Part shown: positions 1 through 6,442 of the stretch, in pieces | How the letters are laid out: each line of letters starts with the position of its first letter | Position numbering within the stretch: position 1 is the first letter of the stretch | Origin: Pseudomonadota bacterium | Lineage (GTDB): Bacteria; Pseudomonadota; Alphaproteobacteria; Rhizobiales; Rhizobiaceae | Assembly (NCBI GenBank): GCA_023433855.1 | Contig: JAEYTV010000079.1 | Coordinates: 1 to 11,902 of the forward strand | Reading direction: 5' to 3' | DNA length: 11,902 nt | Position numbers and translations under genes: made by a program | The notes under the pieces: generated by a model | Databases searched by the model: none | What the model was told of the DNA's origin: nothing | What the model saw: the letters and a program-made list of their open reading frames with translations, nothing else

Positions 1-735
1 GTCGCGGGCCACGGCGGGCGCCTGGTCACCGTTCCCTATGTTGACGACCGCGAAGACCTCGCGGGCCTGCTGGAAGCAGTGCGTCGCGAAAACGCCCCGC
101 TCGTCTATTTCGCCAATCCGGACAATCCGATGGGGAGCTGGTGGGATGCCAAGAGCATCGTTTCCTTCGCAGAGGCTCTGCCCGAAACCTGCCTGATGAT
201 TCTCGACGAAGCCTATTGCGAAACGGGCCCCGCCGACGCCACGCCCGCCATCGGCACGTTGATCGACCGGCCGAATGTCATTCGCACCCGCACTTTTTCC
301 AAAGCATACGCGATGGCCGGCTCGCGCGTCGGATATGCCGTCACCACCCCGGGCACGGCCCAGGCTTTCGACAAGATCCGCAACCACTTCGGGATGAACC
401 GGATCGGTGTGGCCGCGGCACTCGCCGCACTCAAGGATCAGGCGTATCTTTCATCCGTGATCGGCAAGATCAAGGCTTCGCGCCAGAGGATCGGGGCGAT
501 CGCCGTTGACAATGGCCTGAAGCCCCTCCCCTCGGCCACGAATTTCGTGGCGGTGGATTGCGGCCGTGATGGCCCATATGCCCGATCCATCGTCGACGGA
601 CTGATGGAGCACGGGGTCTTTATCCGCATGCCCGGCGTGGCGCCGCTCAATCGCTGCATCCGCATCAGCGCGGGACCGGAATCCGACATGCTGTTGCTGG
701 AAGAGGCCCTGCCGAAGGTACTGAAGAGCCTGTAG
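1..735 (+). CDS. Histidinol-phosphate aminotransferase-like PLP enzyme, 5' end outside window
   Basis: The reading frame is open from base 1, so the N-terminus (perhaps 110-125 residues, by comparison with about 350-370 residue relatives) lies outside the window; 244 residues are visible. Fold-type I aminotransferase landmarks are in order: NPDNP at visible residues 39-43, DEAY at 69-72 (Asp that contacts the pyridine nitrogen of PLP), the Schiff-base Lys at 101 inside TFSKAYAMAGSRVGY with Arg109, and a C-terminal RISAG whose Arg (221) should bind the substrate carboxylate. The order and spacing fit the HisC branch of class I/II aminotransferases, which exchange the amino group of an amino acid or histidinol phosphate with 2-oxoglutarate in the cytoplasm. 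Whether this is true HisC or a paralogue acting on another substrate cannot be decided from the C-terminal part. It converges on the next gene, and no operon partner is visible. Confidence 0.88.
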   Translation, partial: VAGHGGRLVTVPYVDDREDLAGLLEAVRRENAPLVYFANPDNPMGSWWDAKSIVSFAEALPETCLMILDEAYCETGPADATPAIGTLIDRPNVIRTRTFSKAYAMAGSRVGYAVTTPGTAQAFDKIRNHFGMNRIGVAAALAALKDQAYLSSVIGKIKASRQRIGAIAVDNGLKPLPSATNFVAVDCGRDGPYARSIVDGLMEHGVFIRMPGVAPLNRCIRISAGPESDMLLLEEALPKVLKSL

Positions 736-773
736 AGCGCCTAGCGGCGGCGCTCCCCTGTGGCACAGAGGGG
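735..773. terminator. Two inverted repeats between convergent genes
   Basis: A perfect 7-bp stem, GAGCGCC (735-741) and GGCGCTC (749-755), has a 7-nt loop and begins on the last base of the aminotransferase stop codon. It is followed at once by a second, weaker repeat, CCCCT (755-759) with AGGGG (769-773). The position between two converging genes suggests a bidirectional terminator, but neither hairpin is followed by a clear T-run, so this is tentative. Confidence 0.4.
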
Positions 774-784
774 CAAGCCCTGCC

Positions 785-1051
785 TCAGTGCATCGTCATC
801 CATTCGCGGGCGGCGCGCAGTGCCGCCGCCAGCTGCGTCTTCGTCATGGTTTCCGCCAGGTCGGCGCGCAGCTCCGCCGCGCGGTCGGACCCCTTGATCG
901 CTGCGATGTTCAGCCACTTGTGAGCCGAGACGAGATCGACATCGCAGCCGCGGCCCGTGGCGTACATCAGGCCCATCTCGCAGAAGCTGTCGGCGCGGGC
1001 CTCGCTGCCCGTCGTTGCCACGTCGGAGTAGTTCATTTCAAAGCGTGCCAT
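785..1051 (-). CDS. Small Sel1-repeat protein
   Basis: This 88-residue protein contains one Sel1-like (TPR-related) repeat at about residues 18-65: ADSFCEMGLMYATGRG, then the typical AHKWLNIAA helix and an AAELRADL helix. A short Met/Thr/Ala-rich helical tail follows. There is no signal peptide or membrane segment, so it is probably cytosolic. Sel1 repeats are protein-interaction scaffolds; one repeat cannot by itself identify a partner. I recall near-identical short Sel1 proteins across Rhizobiaceae, which suggests a conserved housekeeping role that I cannot name. AGGGAC on the coding strand lies about 9 bases before the ATG and supports this start. The gene is transcribed alone, away from a 508-bp gap and towards the aminotransferase. 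Confidence 0.85.
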   Translation of the reverse strand: MARFEMNYSDVATTGSEARADSFCEMGLMYATGRGCDVDLVSAHKWLNIAAIKGSDRAAELRADLAETMTKTQLAAALRAAREWMTMH

Positions 1052-1559
1052 TGGTCTTGTCCCTGTCTGAAACCTGTTGTCGTCTGCCCTGTTTTTTCCA
1101 TCCGGATCACCGTCTTGCGCGGCTTCGCGATCCTTCCGGCCGGCGGCGTGTGCCGCTCCTTTTGATGGCCTGACTATGCTCCAAACCTTCCAAGAGACGC
1201 CTAAAAAGCATGATTAATCTAGGGAAAACAAAGTTCAAATACTTGGTAAAATTGGGTTTTTGTTAAACATGGAACTGCCTGCGCTACCGGGATTCTGCGC
1301 CCGGGTTTACCGACGATTTACATTTGGCGTTAAACGCATTGCTAACCATCAAATTGATCTGCGGCCTCTTCCGACAACCGCACGAGGTCTGCGTCGACGC
1401 GGCAATCTTGCGTGAGAGCGGCGCGGAGAGCCGCCAGCCCCACCTATTTACCTTTACGTGTGCGTAAGCTAGCTTTTGCTTGATCTGCGGGAGGAGCGTG
1501 GGGCGGACGACCGCCAGGCATGCCGGGATCATCGAACGGGCCAAGGAGGAAACCTCATC
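1052..1559. other. 508-bp intergenic region between divergent genes
   Basis: I see no convincing gene. The stretch must carry the promoters of the leftward Sel1 gene and the rightward DUF2147 gene. Its centre (about 1205-1270) is AT-rich with several A/T runs, a likely promoter zone. The right part holds a palindromic site described separately (1454-1475). Open frames here show neither family resemblance nor ribosome-binding sites. Confidence 0.6.
1454..1475. promoter_or_regulatory. Palindromic candidate operator upstream of DUF2147 gene
   Basis: TTACG (1454-1458), a 4-base spacer and CGTAA (1463-1467) form a perfect inverted repeat. It runs straight into the 10-bp palindrome AAGCTAGCTT (1466-1475). 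The pair sits 85-106 bases before the DUF2147 start codon, a sensible operator position. The half-site resembles MerR- or TetR-type operators, but I cannot assign a regulator. Confidence 0.35.
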
Positions 1560-1898
1560 ATGATGCGCATATTGATGCTGGCCGGGAGCATTCTGCTGGT
1601 TGCGGCGAGCGGACAGGCGGCTGAGCCTATTGAAGGGAACTGGAAAACGGCCAGTGGCGAGACTGCGACAATCGGTAAATGCGGCGGCGCCTACTGCGTG
1701 ACCCTGAAGACTGGGAAACATGCGGGTAAACAGATCGGCCGCCTGTCGGGCAAGGACGGACAGTATAGCGGCGAGATCACCGACCCGGCAGAGGACAAGA
1801 CCTACAGCGGCTCAGGGGCCGTAAGCGGCAATGCACTCAAGATGAAAGGCTGCGTCCTGAAGATTCTCTGCAAATCTCAAACCTGGACTCGCATATGA
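1560..1898 (+). CDS. Small exported DUF2147 protein
   Basis: I place the start at the ATG at 1560 (or the adjacent ATG at 1563), because AAGGAGGA at 1543-1550 is a near-perfect Shine-Dalgarno 9 bases upstream; an in-frame upstream extension to 1476 is out-competed by it. The 112-residue product begins with a Sec signal peptide (a positively charged start, a hydrophobic stretch to about residue 17, cleavage near SGQAA/EP), giving a mature periplasmic protein of about 90 residues. The mature part begins EPIEGNWKT and continues through a Gly-rich beta region with KCGGAYC and a C-terminal GCVLKILCKSQTW, the pattern of the DUF2147 family (a small beta-barrel fold of unknown function). The four Cys could form two disulfides. 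Family members are often near envelope-stress genes, but no function is established. It appears monocistronic. Confidence 0.85.
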   Translation: MMRILMLAGSILLVAASGQAAEPIEGNWKTASGETATIGKCGGAYCVTLKTGKHAGKQIGRLSGKDGQYSGEITDPAEDKTYSGSGAVSGNALKMKGCVLKILCKSQTWTRI

Positions 1899-2435
1899 TC
1901 TAACCTGACGACAGGCATGAAAGCGCCCGGCTGCCGCCGGTCGCTTGTTCGTGCCCATCGCGCCTGGCCGAATCTCAAGGCACGGCATCGTCAAATATGG
2001 CAAAAACGGCCTTCAGCGGTCCTGGCGAGCAGCTCCAAAGCAGTGTCACAGTTTTGTGAAATGCTTGAATGCAGTGCAGCGAAAGTTTACGCCATGTAAA
2101 AGCCACGAAAAGGCCCCATTCCGGTTAGATCGCGCAATTTATGCGAGCATTTGGCGATCTTCATTATAATCATCTGAAAATAAACATCTATTTTCGTTAA
2201 CGTACTTTACCTTAATCGATTTTGTTGGTCATTGAGGCGCATTCGGAATGCGTCTGCACGCTTCACGTGCATTTCGCAGATGCGAAATGACATCGTCAAC
2301 GTTTCATTGACAGCAGTAGCCAAAAAGGGGGGCTTCCGGATCGAACCGATCGGTCCGATATGAACCGTTGTAAACAGAATTCATTTTCCGGCTCGGACGA
2401 CCCACCTGGGCCAAATCGATCAAAGGACGAAAACA
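1899..2435. other. 537-bp intergenic region, AT-rich in its middle
   Basis: I see no credible gene: open frames here lack ribosome-binding sites and family resemblance. Bases 2130-2230 are clearly AT-richer than the neighbourhood and contain a TATAAT at 2165-2170, though without a good -35 at the right distance. Three adjacent hairpins (2238-2289) follow, then the palindrome ACCGATCGGT at 2345-2354. It reads like a long regulatory leader or small-RNA locus for the following small exported protein gene. Confidence 0.5.
2238..2289. repeat. Three adjacent inverted repeats (hairpins)
   Basis: Three perfect stem-loops sit almost end to end: CGCATTC-G-GAATGCG (2238-2252), GCACG-CTTCA-CGTGC (2256-2270), and CATTTCGCA-GA-TGCGAAATG (2270-2289, a 9-bp stem). 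All lie about 150-200 bases before the 75-residue exported protein gene. They could be part of a structured 5' leader, an sRNA, or clustered operator sites; no T-run follows them, so a simple terminator is less likely. Confidence 0.55.
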
Positions 2436-2663
2436 ATGAAGACCATTGCATCCGCTTTCGCCGCAGCCCTCATCGCTTCGGCTTCCTTCGCAGGCGTCGC
2501 ACTCGCAGAGGGCGACTATTACGAAGGTGCATCCAAGGCTGCCGCCGTCGATCATATCAGCACTGGCAGCATCGACCAGGTTCGACAGCCCACGTCGCGT
2601 GACAACCGCGAATTCGCAGTCGATCACGGCGACTATTACACCGGCGCAAACCGCCCCATTTAG
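2436..2663 (+). CDS. 75-residue exported protein with two GDYY motifs
   Basis: AAAGGA at 2421-2426 lies 9 bases before the ATG. The product starts MKTIASAFAAALIASASFAG and has a clear Sec signal peptide with cleavage after ALA (residue 24), leaving about 51 mature residues. The mature chain begins and ends with the same motif: GDYYEGA at 26-32 and GDYYTGA at 65-71, each near a VDH (38-40 and 62-64). The linker is polar and rich in Ser, Thr and Gln. No catalytic residues or Cys are visible. I recall similar short GDYYxGA proteins in Rhizobiaceae annotated as hypothetical; their role is unknown. A structural or metal/cell-wall-binding periplasmic peptide is possible but is guesswork. It is probably transcribed on its own after a long leader. 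Confidence 0.8.
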   Translation: MKTIASAFAAALIASASFAGVALAEGDYYEGASKAAAVDHISTGSIDQVRQPTSRDNREFAVDHGDYYTGANRPI

Positions 2664-2767
2664 GTGCAGAGCATCATTAACATCGGCAAGGGTCGCAGCC
2701 GTCAAACCCTTAGCCACAGGTCACCGTCGAGGATTGAAGACGGCAGTGGACAATTTTCACCAGCCTT

Positions 2768-2793
2768 ACTACCGCGCATCAATACGCGGTAGT
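2768..2793. repeat. 9-bp inverted repeat ahead of the peroxidase operon
   Basis: ACTACCGCG (2768-2776) and CGCGGTAGT (2785-2793) pair perfectly around an 8-base loop. It lies 105 bases after the GDYY protein gene and 164 bases before the peroxidase start. It may terminate the upstream gene (although no T-run follows) or serve as an operator for the peroxidase operon. The rest of 2664-2956 shows no gene. Confidence 0.5.
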
Positions 2794-2956
2794 GCCCTTG
2801 TCCCACAAACCTCCACCGGGCTGGCTGGTCGGCAGCTAAGCGAGAATGGCTATTAGCTTACTTCCATCTTCTAACAAGGCTCCAGCCTCGCTGATGATGT
2901 CGGGTTTGCCGTCTTCACCAAGCAAGATGGCACGGCCTTCACTCTAAGGAGCTATC

Positions 2957-4030
2957 ATGCACAATCGTATTCAACGGCCGTTCCTTGCGCTGGCATCGAT
3001 TGCGGCTGTCCTGGCGGTCTTGACAGCTTCATTCGCTGCGTTTGGCGGCTGGTTCAGCGGTGGAATCACCGCGCAAAAAATCGTTGACGAGCTTGAGACA
3101 GCTGGCGGTCTGCACCCGGGATACCGTCGCAACCATGCGAAGGGCATCTGTGTTACCGGCATGTTTAAGCCTTCTATCAACGCGGACCGTTTTTCAAACG
3201 CCCGTGCTTTTTCCCAAGCCAGTGTTCCGGTTGTCGGTCGATTTTCGATCAGCGGTGGCGATCCACATAGTGCGGACGGCAAGGCGCGCGTACGCGGACT
3301 AGGTCTTCTTCTGAAGACTGACGACGGACAGGAATGGCGTATGGCGTTGGGCAACTTTCCGTTCTTTCCTGTGGCTACACCGGAGGGGTTCGCGGCACAG
3401 GCACAAGCAAGTCGTCCCGATCCCACAACAGGCAAGCCCGATCCGAATAAAATGAAGGAGCTTGTTGCGCGATACCCTGAACTTACCAACTTCCTGAAAT
3501 GGGCGAAGACGGCACCTTTCTCGACAAGCCTCGCAAACACCCAGTTCAATGGCATCAATGCATTCCAGATAGCCAATTCGATGGGTAGGCATGAATATGT
3601 CCGGTGGTCCCTGCAGCCCCAGGCACCCTTCGAAAAGCTGAGTCCAGAGCAACTGCAGAATGCCGATACTGATTTTCTAGGCGAAGACCTTGTCAAGCGT
3701 CTCGCCGCTGGACCCTTGTCCTGGGACCTGGTCCTGCAGTTCGCCGCAGCTGGTGATCCGATTGTTGACGCGTCGAAGGCATGGCCAGAGACACGGCGCA
3801 AAGCCGTCGTCGGGAGGGTCACTCTGACCCATTCCGAGCCACAGGAAAACGGCATCTGTCGTGACATCAATTTCGATCCCCTGATCCTGCCGCAGGGAAT
3901 TTCGGGTACGGATGACCCCATCCTCCAGGCCCGTTCTTCCGCATATTCGGTGTCTTTCAACCGGCGGGAAGAAGAGATCAGCCGCGGCCACGCCCCAGCC
4001 TCAATAATGAATAAGGAGCATGTTCAATGA
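2957..4030 (+). CDS. Catalase-family heme peroxidase, exported or membrane-anchored
   Basis: TAAGGAG at 2945-2951 precedes the ATG by 5 bases. The 357-residue protein has an N-terminal hydrophobic segment (about residues 10-32) that acts as signal peptide or anchor, placing the enzyme in the periplasm. The rest is a minimal catalase domain: the distal His in YRRNHAKGICVTGMF (His60), a GRFSISGG strand (about 94-101), RVRGLGLLL (111-119), the active-site Asn in ALGNFPFF (Asn133), and the proximal heme ligand Tyr330 in RSSAYSVSFNRR. This is the short 'catalase family peroxidase' (SrpA-like) group, which lacks the C-terminal parts of full catalases and is thought to reduce hydrogen or organic peroxides with an external donor. 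The stop codon overlaps the next start (ATGA), so it is co-translated with the cytochrome b561, a plausible electron donor. Confidence 0.9.
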   Translation: MHNRIQRPFLALASIAAVLAVLTASFAAFGGWFSGGITAQKIVDELETAGGLHPGYRRNHAKGICVTGMFKPSINADRFSNARAFSQASVPVVGRFSISGGDPHSADGKARVRGLGLLLKTDDGQEWRMALGNFPFFPVATPEGFAAQAQASRPDPTTGKPDPNKMKELVARYPELTNFLKWAKTAPFSTSLANTQFNGINAFQIANSMGRHEYVRWSLQPQAPFEKLSPEQLQNADTDFLGEDLVKRLAAGPLSWDLVLQFAAAGDPIVDASKAWPETRRKAVVGRVTLTHSEPQENGICRDINFDPLILPQGISGTDDPILQARSSAYSVSFNRREEEISRGHAPASIMNKEHVQ

Positions 4031-4590
4031 AAACCCGGAAGCATTTCAATCGTGCTGCTCGCTCACTTCACTGGTTGATGGCGATCGCCCTCTTCGCGAT
4101 GCTGGTAAGCGGCGTCGTGATGGTAACGTCTTTGCAATATCACGCCGCTCTCCTCGACTGGCATCGGCCTCTTGGCATCGTGATCCTGGGACTTGTCATG
4201 GTGCGCTTCATAAACCGATTGCGAAACCCGCCACCGGCGCTCCCGACGGACCTGCCGCGATGGCAGGTCATTGCCGCGCATGCTTCCCACTGGGCTCTAT
4301 ATACATTGATGTTCGTCCTGCCGTTGATCGGCTGGGCAATGCTTTCCGCTGCAGGGTATCCAATCAGGATGACCGACAGCTTCTACCTGCCCACTATAAT
4401 CCCGCAAAGTACCACGGCGTATGGCATATTAAGGCCGTTGCATGGCCTGCTCGCCTATCTCTTCTTCCTTGCCATCCTGGGCCACCTCGCGGCGGCACTA
4501 TACCACGCCTGGGTCCGACGCGACGGCGTGTTCTCGCAAATGGCGCTGAGCCCGAAGAACACAGATGACCTCGAACGAAGGCGTAGTTAA
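4027..4590 (+). CDS. Cytochrome b561 family membrane protein
   Basis: The ATG overlaps the peroxidase stop by 4 bases, with TAAGGAG about 10 bases upstream inside the peroxidase gene, so translation is coupled. The 187 residues form four membrane helices: about 14-35, 46-64, 84-108 and 135-160. His in each helix region is positioned to bind two b-type hemes: His15 (SLHWLMA), His46 (DWHRPLG), His88 (ASHWALY), and His139 and His153 (PLHGLLAY, LGHLAAALYH). Which pairs actually ligate heme is inferred from the bacterial CybB-type family. The protein would move electrons from the quinol pool across the inner membrane. Next to a periplasmic heme peroxidase, the natural reading is that it feeds that enzyme. 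The polar tail (about 170-187) is cytoplasmic. The IS remnant begins within about 35 bases of the stop, but the gene itself looks whole. Confidence 0.9.
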   Translation: MKTRKHFNRAARSLHWLMAIALFAMLVSGVVMVTSLQYHAALLDWHRPLGIVILGLVMVRFINRLRNPPPALPTDLPRWQVIAAHASHWALYTLMFVLPLIGWAMLSAAGYPIRMTDSFYLPTIIPQSTTAYGILRPLHGLLAYLFFLAILGHLAAALYHAWVRRDGVFSQMALSPKNTDDLERRRS

Positions 4591-4623
4591 CCGCCATCGC
4601 ATAACTGTTGCAGGGGGCAGATC

Positions 4624-4695
4624 GCCCGCCTCGTGCTCACGCAGAACTCCGATGATCTGCTCGTCGGTAAATCGCTTCATCTGTCCGTCCTTCAA
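4624..4695 (-). pseudogene. Fragment of IS3-family transposase OrfA
   Basis: Leftward translation gives MKRFTDEQIIGVLREHEAG (start codon at 4680; an earlier in-frame ATG at 4695), which is the characteristic first helix of IS3-family OrfA proteins. After EHEAG the usual continuation (the ADLCRKHG helix-turn-helix) is missing and the frame runs into unrelated sequence antisense to the cytochrome gene. Only about 19 OrfA residues survive, so it is non-functional. The sequence upstream on this strand (about 4681-4740) probably contains the left end of that element, but I cannot define its terminal repeat. The fragment points opposite to the OrfB remnant next to it, so two insertions or an inversion must be involved. 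Confidence 0.7.
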
Positions 4696-4770
4696 ATCAA
4701 GGCCGGACTCTAACTTCAGGTGGAGGAAACAATCAGTGGAAGGTCAGCCCCCGTCGCCAGACAGGGCATC

Positions 4771-5138
4771 AAGAGAAAAGACGTGCAGGACCTCGTGATC
4801 ACCGCCGTCAAGAACCGCATCGGTCGCATCATGATATTCGATGCGATCGAACGGCTCACCGACAGCGACTCCTGCTTCATCGCCAGGGACACCGCATTAT
4901 CCGTGGCCCGCAATATCAGCTTGGAACCGTGCACGACACCGGTGCGAGGCCCACAGTGGAACAGCATTGCCGAGGCGTTCGTCAAGACATCCAAGCGACT
5001 ACGTCTTGGTCGATCCCGCCGGATGCGGAAGCCGTTATCGCTCAACTGCGTTGGTCCGAGCATTACAACAATCTTCACCCGCACAGTGTTTAGCATCGAT
5101 CGCCGCGCGAATTCACCAGTTTGCAATTTCAAATCTGA
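4771..5138 (+). pseudogene. Decayed IS3-family transposase OrfB (C-terminal part)
   Basis: The frame from about 4771 reads KDVQDLVITAV, RLTDSDSCFIARDT, LEPCTTPVRGPQ and IAEAFVKTSKR, which is the second catalytic Asp (codon 4861) to Glu (codon 4972) part of an IS3 DDE transposase. It then breaks: a base is lost near 4995, after which DYVLVDP continues in the next frame. Near 5018 it shifts again to PDAEAVIAQL, SEHYNNLHPH and, after an in-frame TAG at 5091, RSPREFTS (classically HPHKALGYRSPREF). Two frameshifts and a stop, plus loss of the N-terminal half with the first Asp, make it dead. Bases 5139-5406 beyond it show no gene; part is probably residual insertion-sequence DNA. Confidence 0.8.
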
Positions 5139-5406
5139 ACATGTCCGGCCTTTTGGGGCCAACTCCGCCACCGAAGATAACCCGAAATGGCTGAAAGCCG
5201 ACTCGGCCATGCTCCCGCTGCACGCACGATCGTCCGTTTCGCTTGGCGTCCGCTTGCCAGTAAAATGTCTATCCAATAAAGGTAGCTTTCAAGGCGCGTA
5301 GAAATAGCAGGGAGACGACCACGCGGTAGGCGTCGTGAGGGGCTGTCCACATTCTTTCATCGGCGGCTTTCACCGGATGTCTTAGTCGACACGAGCAGGT
5401 TATTTC

Positions 5407-6048
5407 GTGACAAATGATGAAGAATTGATAGATAGGCTTGTGAAAGATCTGGCCCCCGTGGGGCGTCATGCGCTGCGGATGCGGCTTGCTTACGTTGTGA
5501 TGATCGGTTTGGCGGGTGCGGTTGTTGCGCTGGCTGTATCGTTTGCATTTCGCCCGAATGGCCATCACGTGACCTTCGCTGCTTTTTGGGTGAAATTTCT
5601 GTATACTGCGGGTTTGATGGGCGCGACGATAGTTGCACTTGAGCGCATAGCGCGACCAGATGGCTCGATAGGCAGCTTGGTGCGCATTTCGGTCGCGGCG
5701 TTCGGCTTGATTGTACTCTTGTCTGTCGTGCAACTGAGCCTTTCGCCCGTTTCATCGTACTCGGGTCTAATTCTTGGACATACGGCGATTTTGTGCCCCT
5801 TTCTGATCCTGGGTTTCGGTATGCCGGCGTTTTTCGCCAATATGTGGTTCCTTAATCGCGCGGCTCCCCTGGATCCGCAGCTTGCCGGTTTTGTTGCCGG
5901 AGCTTGCGCTGGCGCGGTTGGCGGATGGGTGTACTCATGGGCCTGCAACGAGAATGGCGTTCCGTTTATTGCGATCTGGTACACGTTCGGCATTGTGCTG
6001 AGTGGACTATTGGGCGGTGTTGTTGGGAGGTTCATGCTGCGCTGGTAG
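5407..6048 (+). CDS. NrsF/DUF1109 family anti-sigma factor, complete orphan copy
   Basis: The start is a GTG at 5407 with AGCAGG about 7 bases upstream; the 213-residue length matches the family. The first 25 residues are cytoplasmic and should bind the sigma factor (MTNDEELIDRLVKDLAPV). Six hydrophobic segments follow (about 28-47, 60-78, 92-112, 119-145, 158-178 and 186-207). The family Cys are present at 130 (ILCPFLILG) and 180 (SWACNENGVPF), nearly the same positions as the two Cys reported as important in Caulobacter NrsF (C131 and C181, from memory); a third is at 167. NrsF proteins hold an ECF sigma factor at the membrane and release it under metal or oxidative stress. Unusually, no sigma gene lies immediately upstream, only decayed IS DNA. 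It converges on the sigma/anti-sigma pair at 6443-7625, whose anti-sigma is its paralogue. Confidence 0.85.
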   Translation: MTNDEELIDRLVKDLAPVGRHALRMRLAYVVMIGLAGAVVALAVSFAFRPNGHHVTFAAFWVKFLYTAGLMGATIVALERIARPDGSIGSLVRISVAAFGLIVLLSVVQLSLSPVSSYSGLILGHTAILCPFLILGFGMPAFFANMWFLNRAAPLDPQLAGFVAGACAGAVGGWVYSWACNENGVPFIAIWYTFGIVLSGLLGGVVGRFMLRW

Positions 6049-6442
6049 TTACGAGCGCCTTGATAGTTTGAGAGACACTATCGCGCGCGTTTCCGGGGGC
6101 GACTTATGTCGCAAACTCCGGGCTCAGTTCTGGCATTTGTGTCGTCCAATGGCACAAGATCAATATCGCACCTATCGACGAAAACCCGAACGCAGAGGTC
6201 AGTCCGCGCTGCTGCGGACGACAATCTAGTAGCAGTTACGCGATTGCCGCGCCGTGAGGCCGTGGTGGCTCCAGCAACTTGCCGCAGATTCGCCAACAGA
6301 GAGCAAAGAGCGGGCTGGTCCCGGATTGCTCTGACCCCTCAATCATCGCAGCTTTAAGCGGCGTTCGGAACAATTGGTGGCAAACTGATGTCGTCCTGTT
6401 GTCTACCCTATTGCCGCCGGGCCGTGAGGGCGAAGAAAACAA
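6049..6442. other. 394-bp region between two convergent anti-sigma genes
   Basis: I find no gene here. Three small perfect inverted repeats are present: GATAGT/ACTATC (6062-6082), GCGAC/GTCGC with a 4-base loop (6099-6112), and GTCCGC/GCGGAC (6202-6219). The first two sit just after the rightward anti-sigma gene and may help to stop transcription, though none has a T-run. The remainder looks like featureless non-coding DNA, possibly the residue of a lost gene. Confidence 0.5.

Noticed and set aside
1284..1721. 145-codon leftward open frame crossing the DUF2147 start
   Set aside because: No ribosome-binding site or family resemblance, and it overlaps a well-supported gene.
2165..2170. TATAAT as a promoter -10 element
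   Set aside because: No acceptable -35 lies 16-18 bases upstream, and AT-rich DNA gives such hexamers by chance.
2304..2717. 137-codon leftward open frame over the GDYY protein gene
   Set aside because: It is antisense to a gene with a signal peptide and a ribosome-binding site, and its product is an odd Cys/Val-rich chain with no family resemblance.
2971..3960. 329-codon leftward open frame inside the peroxidase gene
   Set aside because: Long only because of codon bias in the opposite strand; no motif, no ribosome-binding site, and the sense strand is a clear catalase-family protein.
5280..5417. Possible remnant of a sigma gene ending at the TGA (5415-5417) that overlaps the GTG start of the intact anti-sigma gene
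   Set aside because: The frame ends in a suggestive overlap, but its translation (HRRLSPDVLVDTSRLFRDK) does not resemble sigma region 4.
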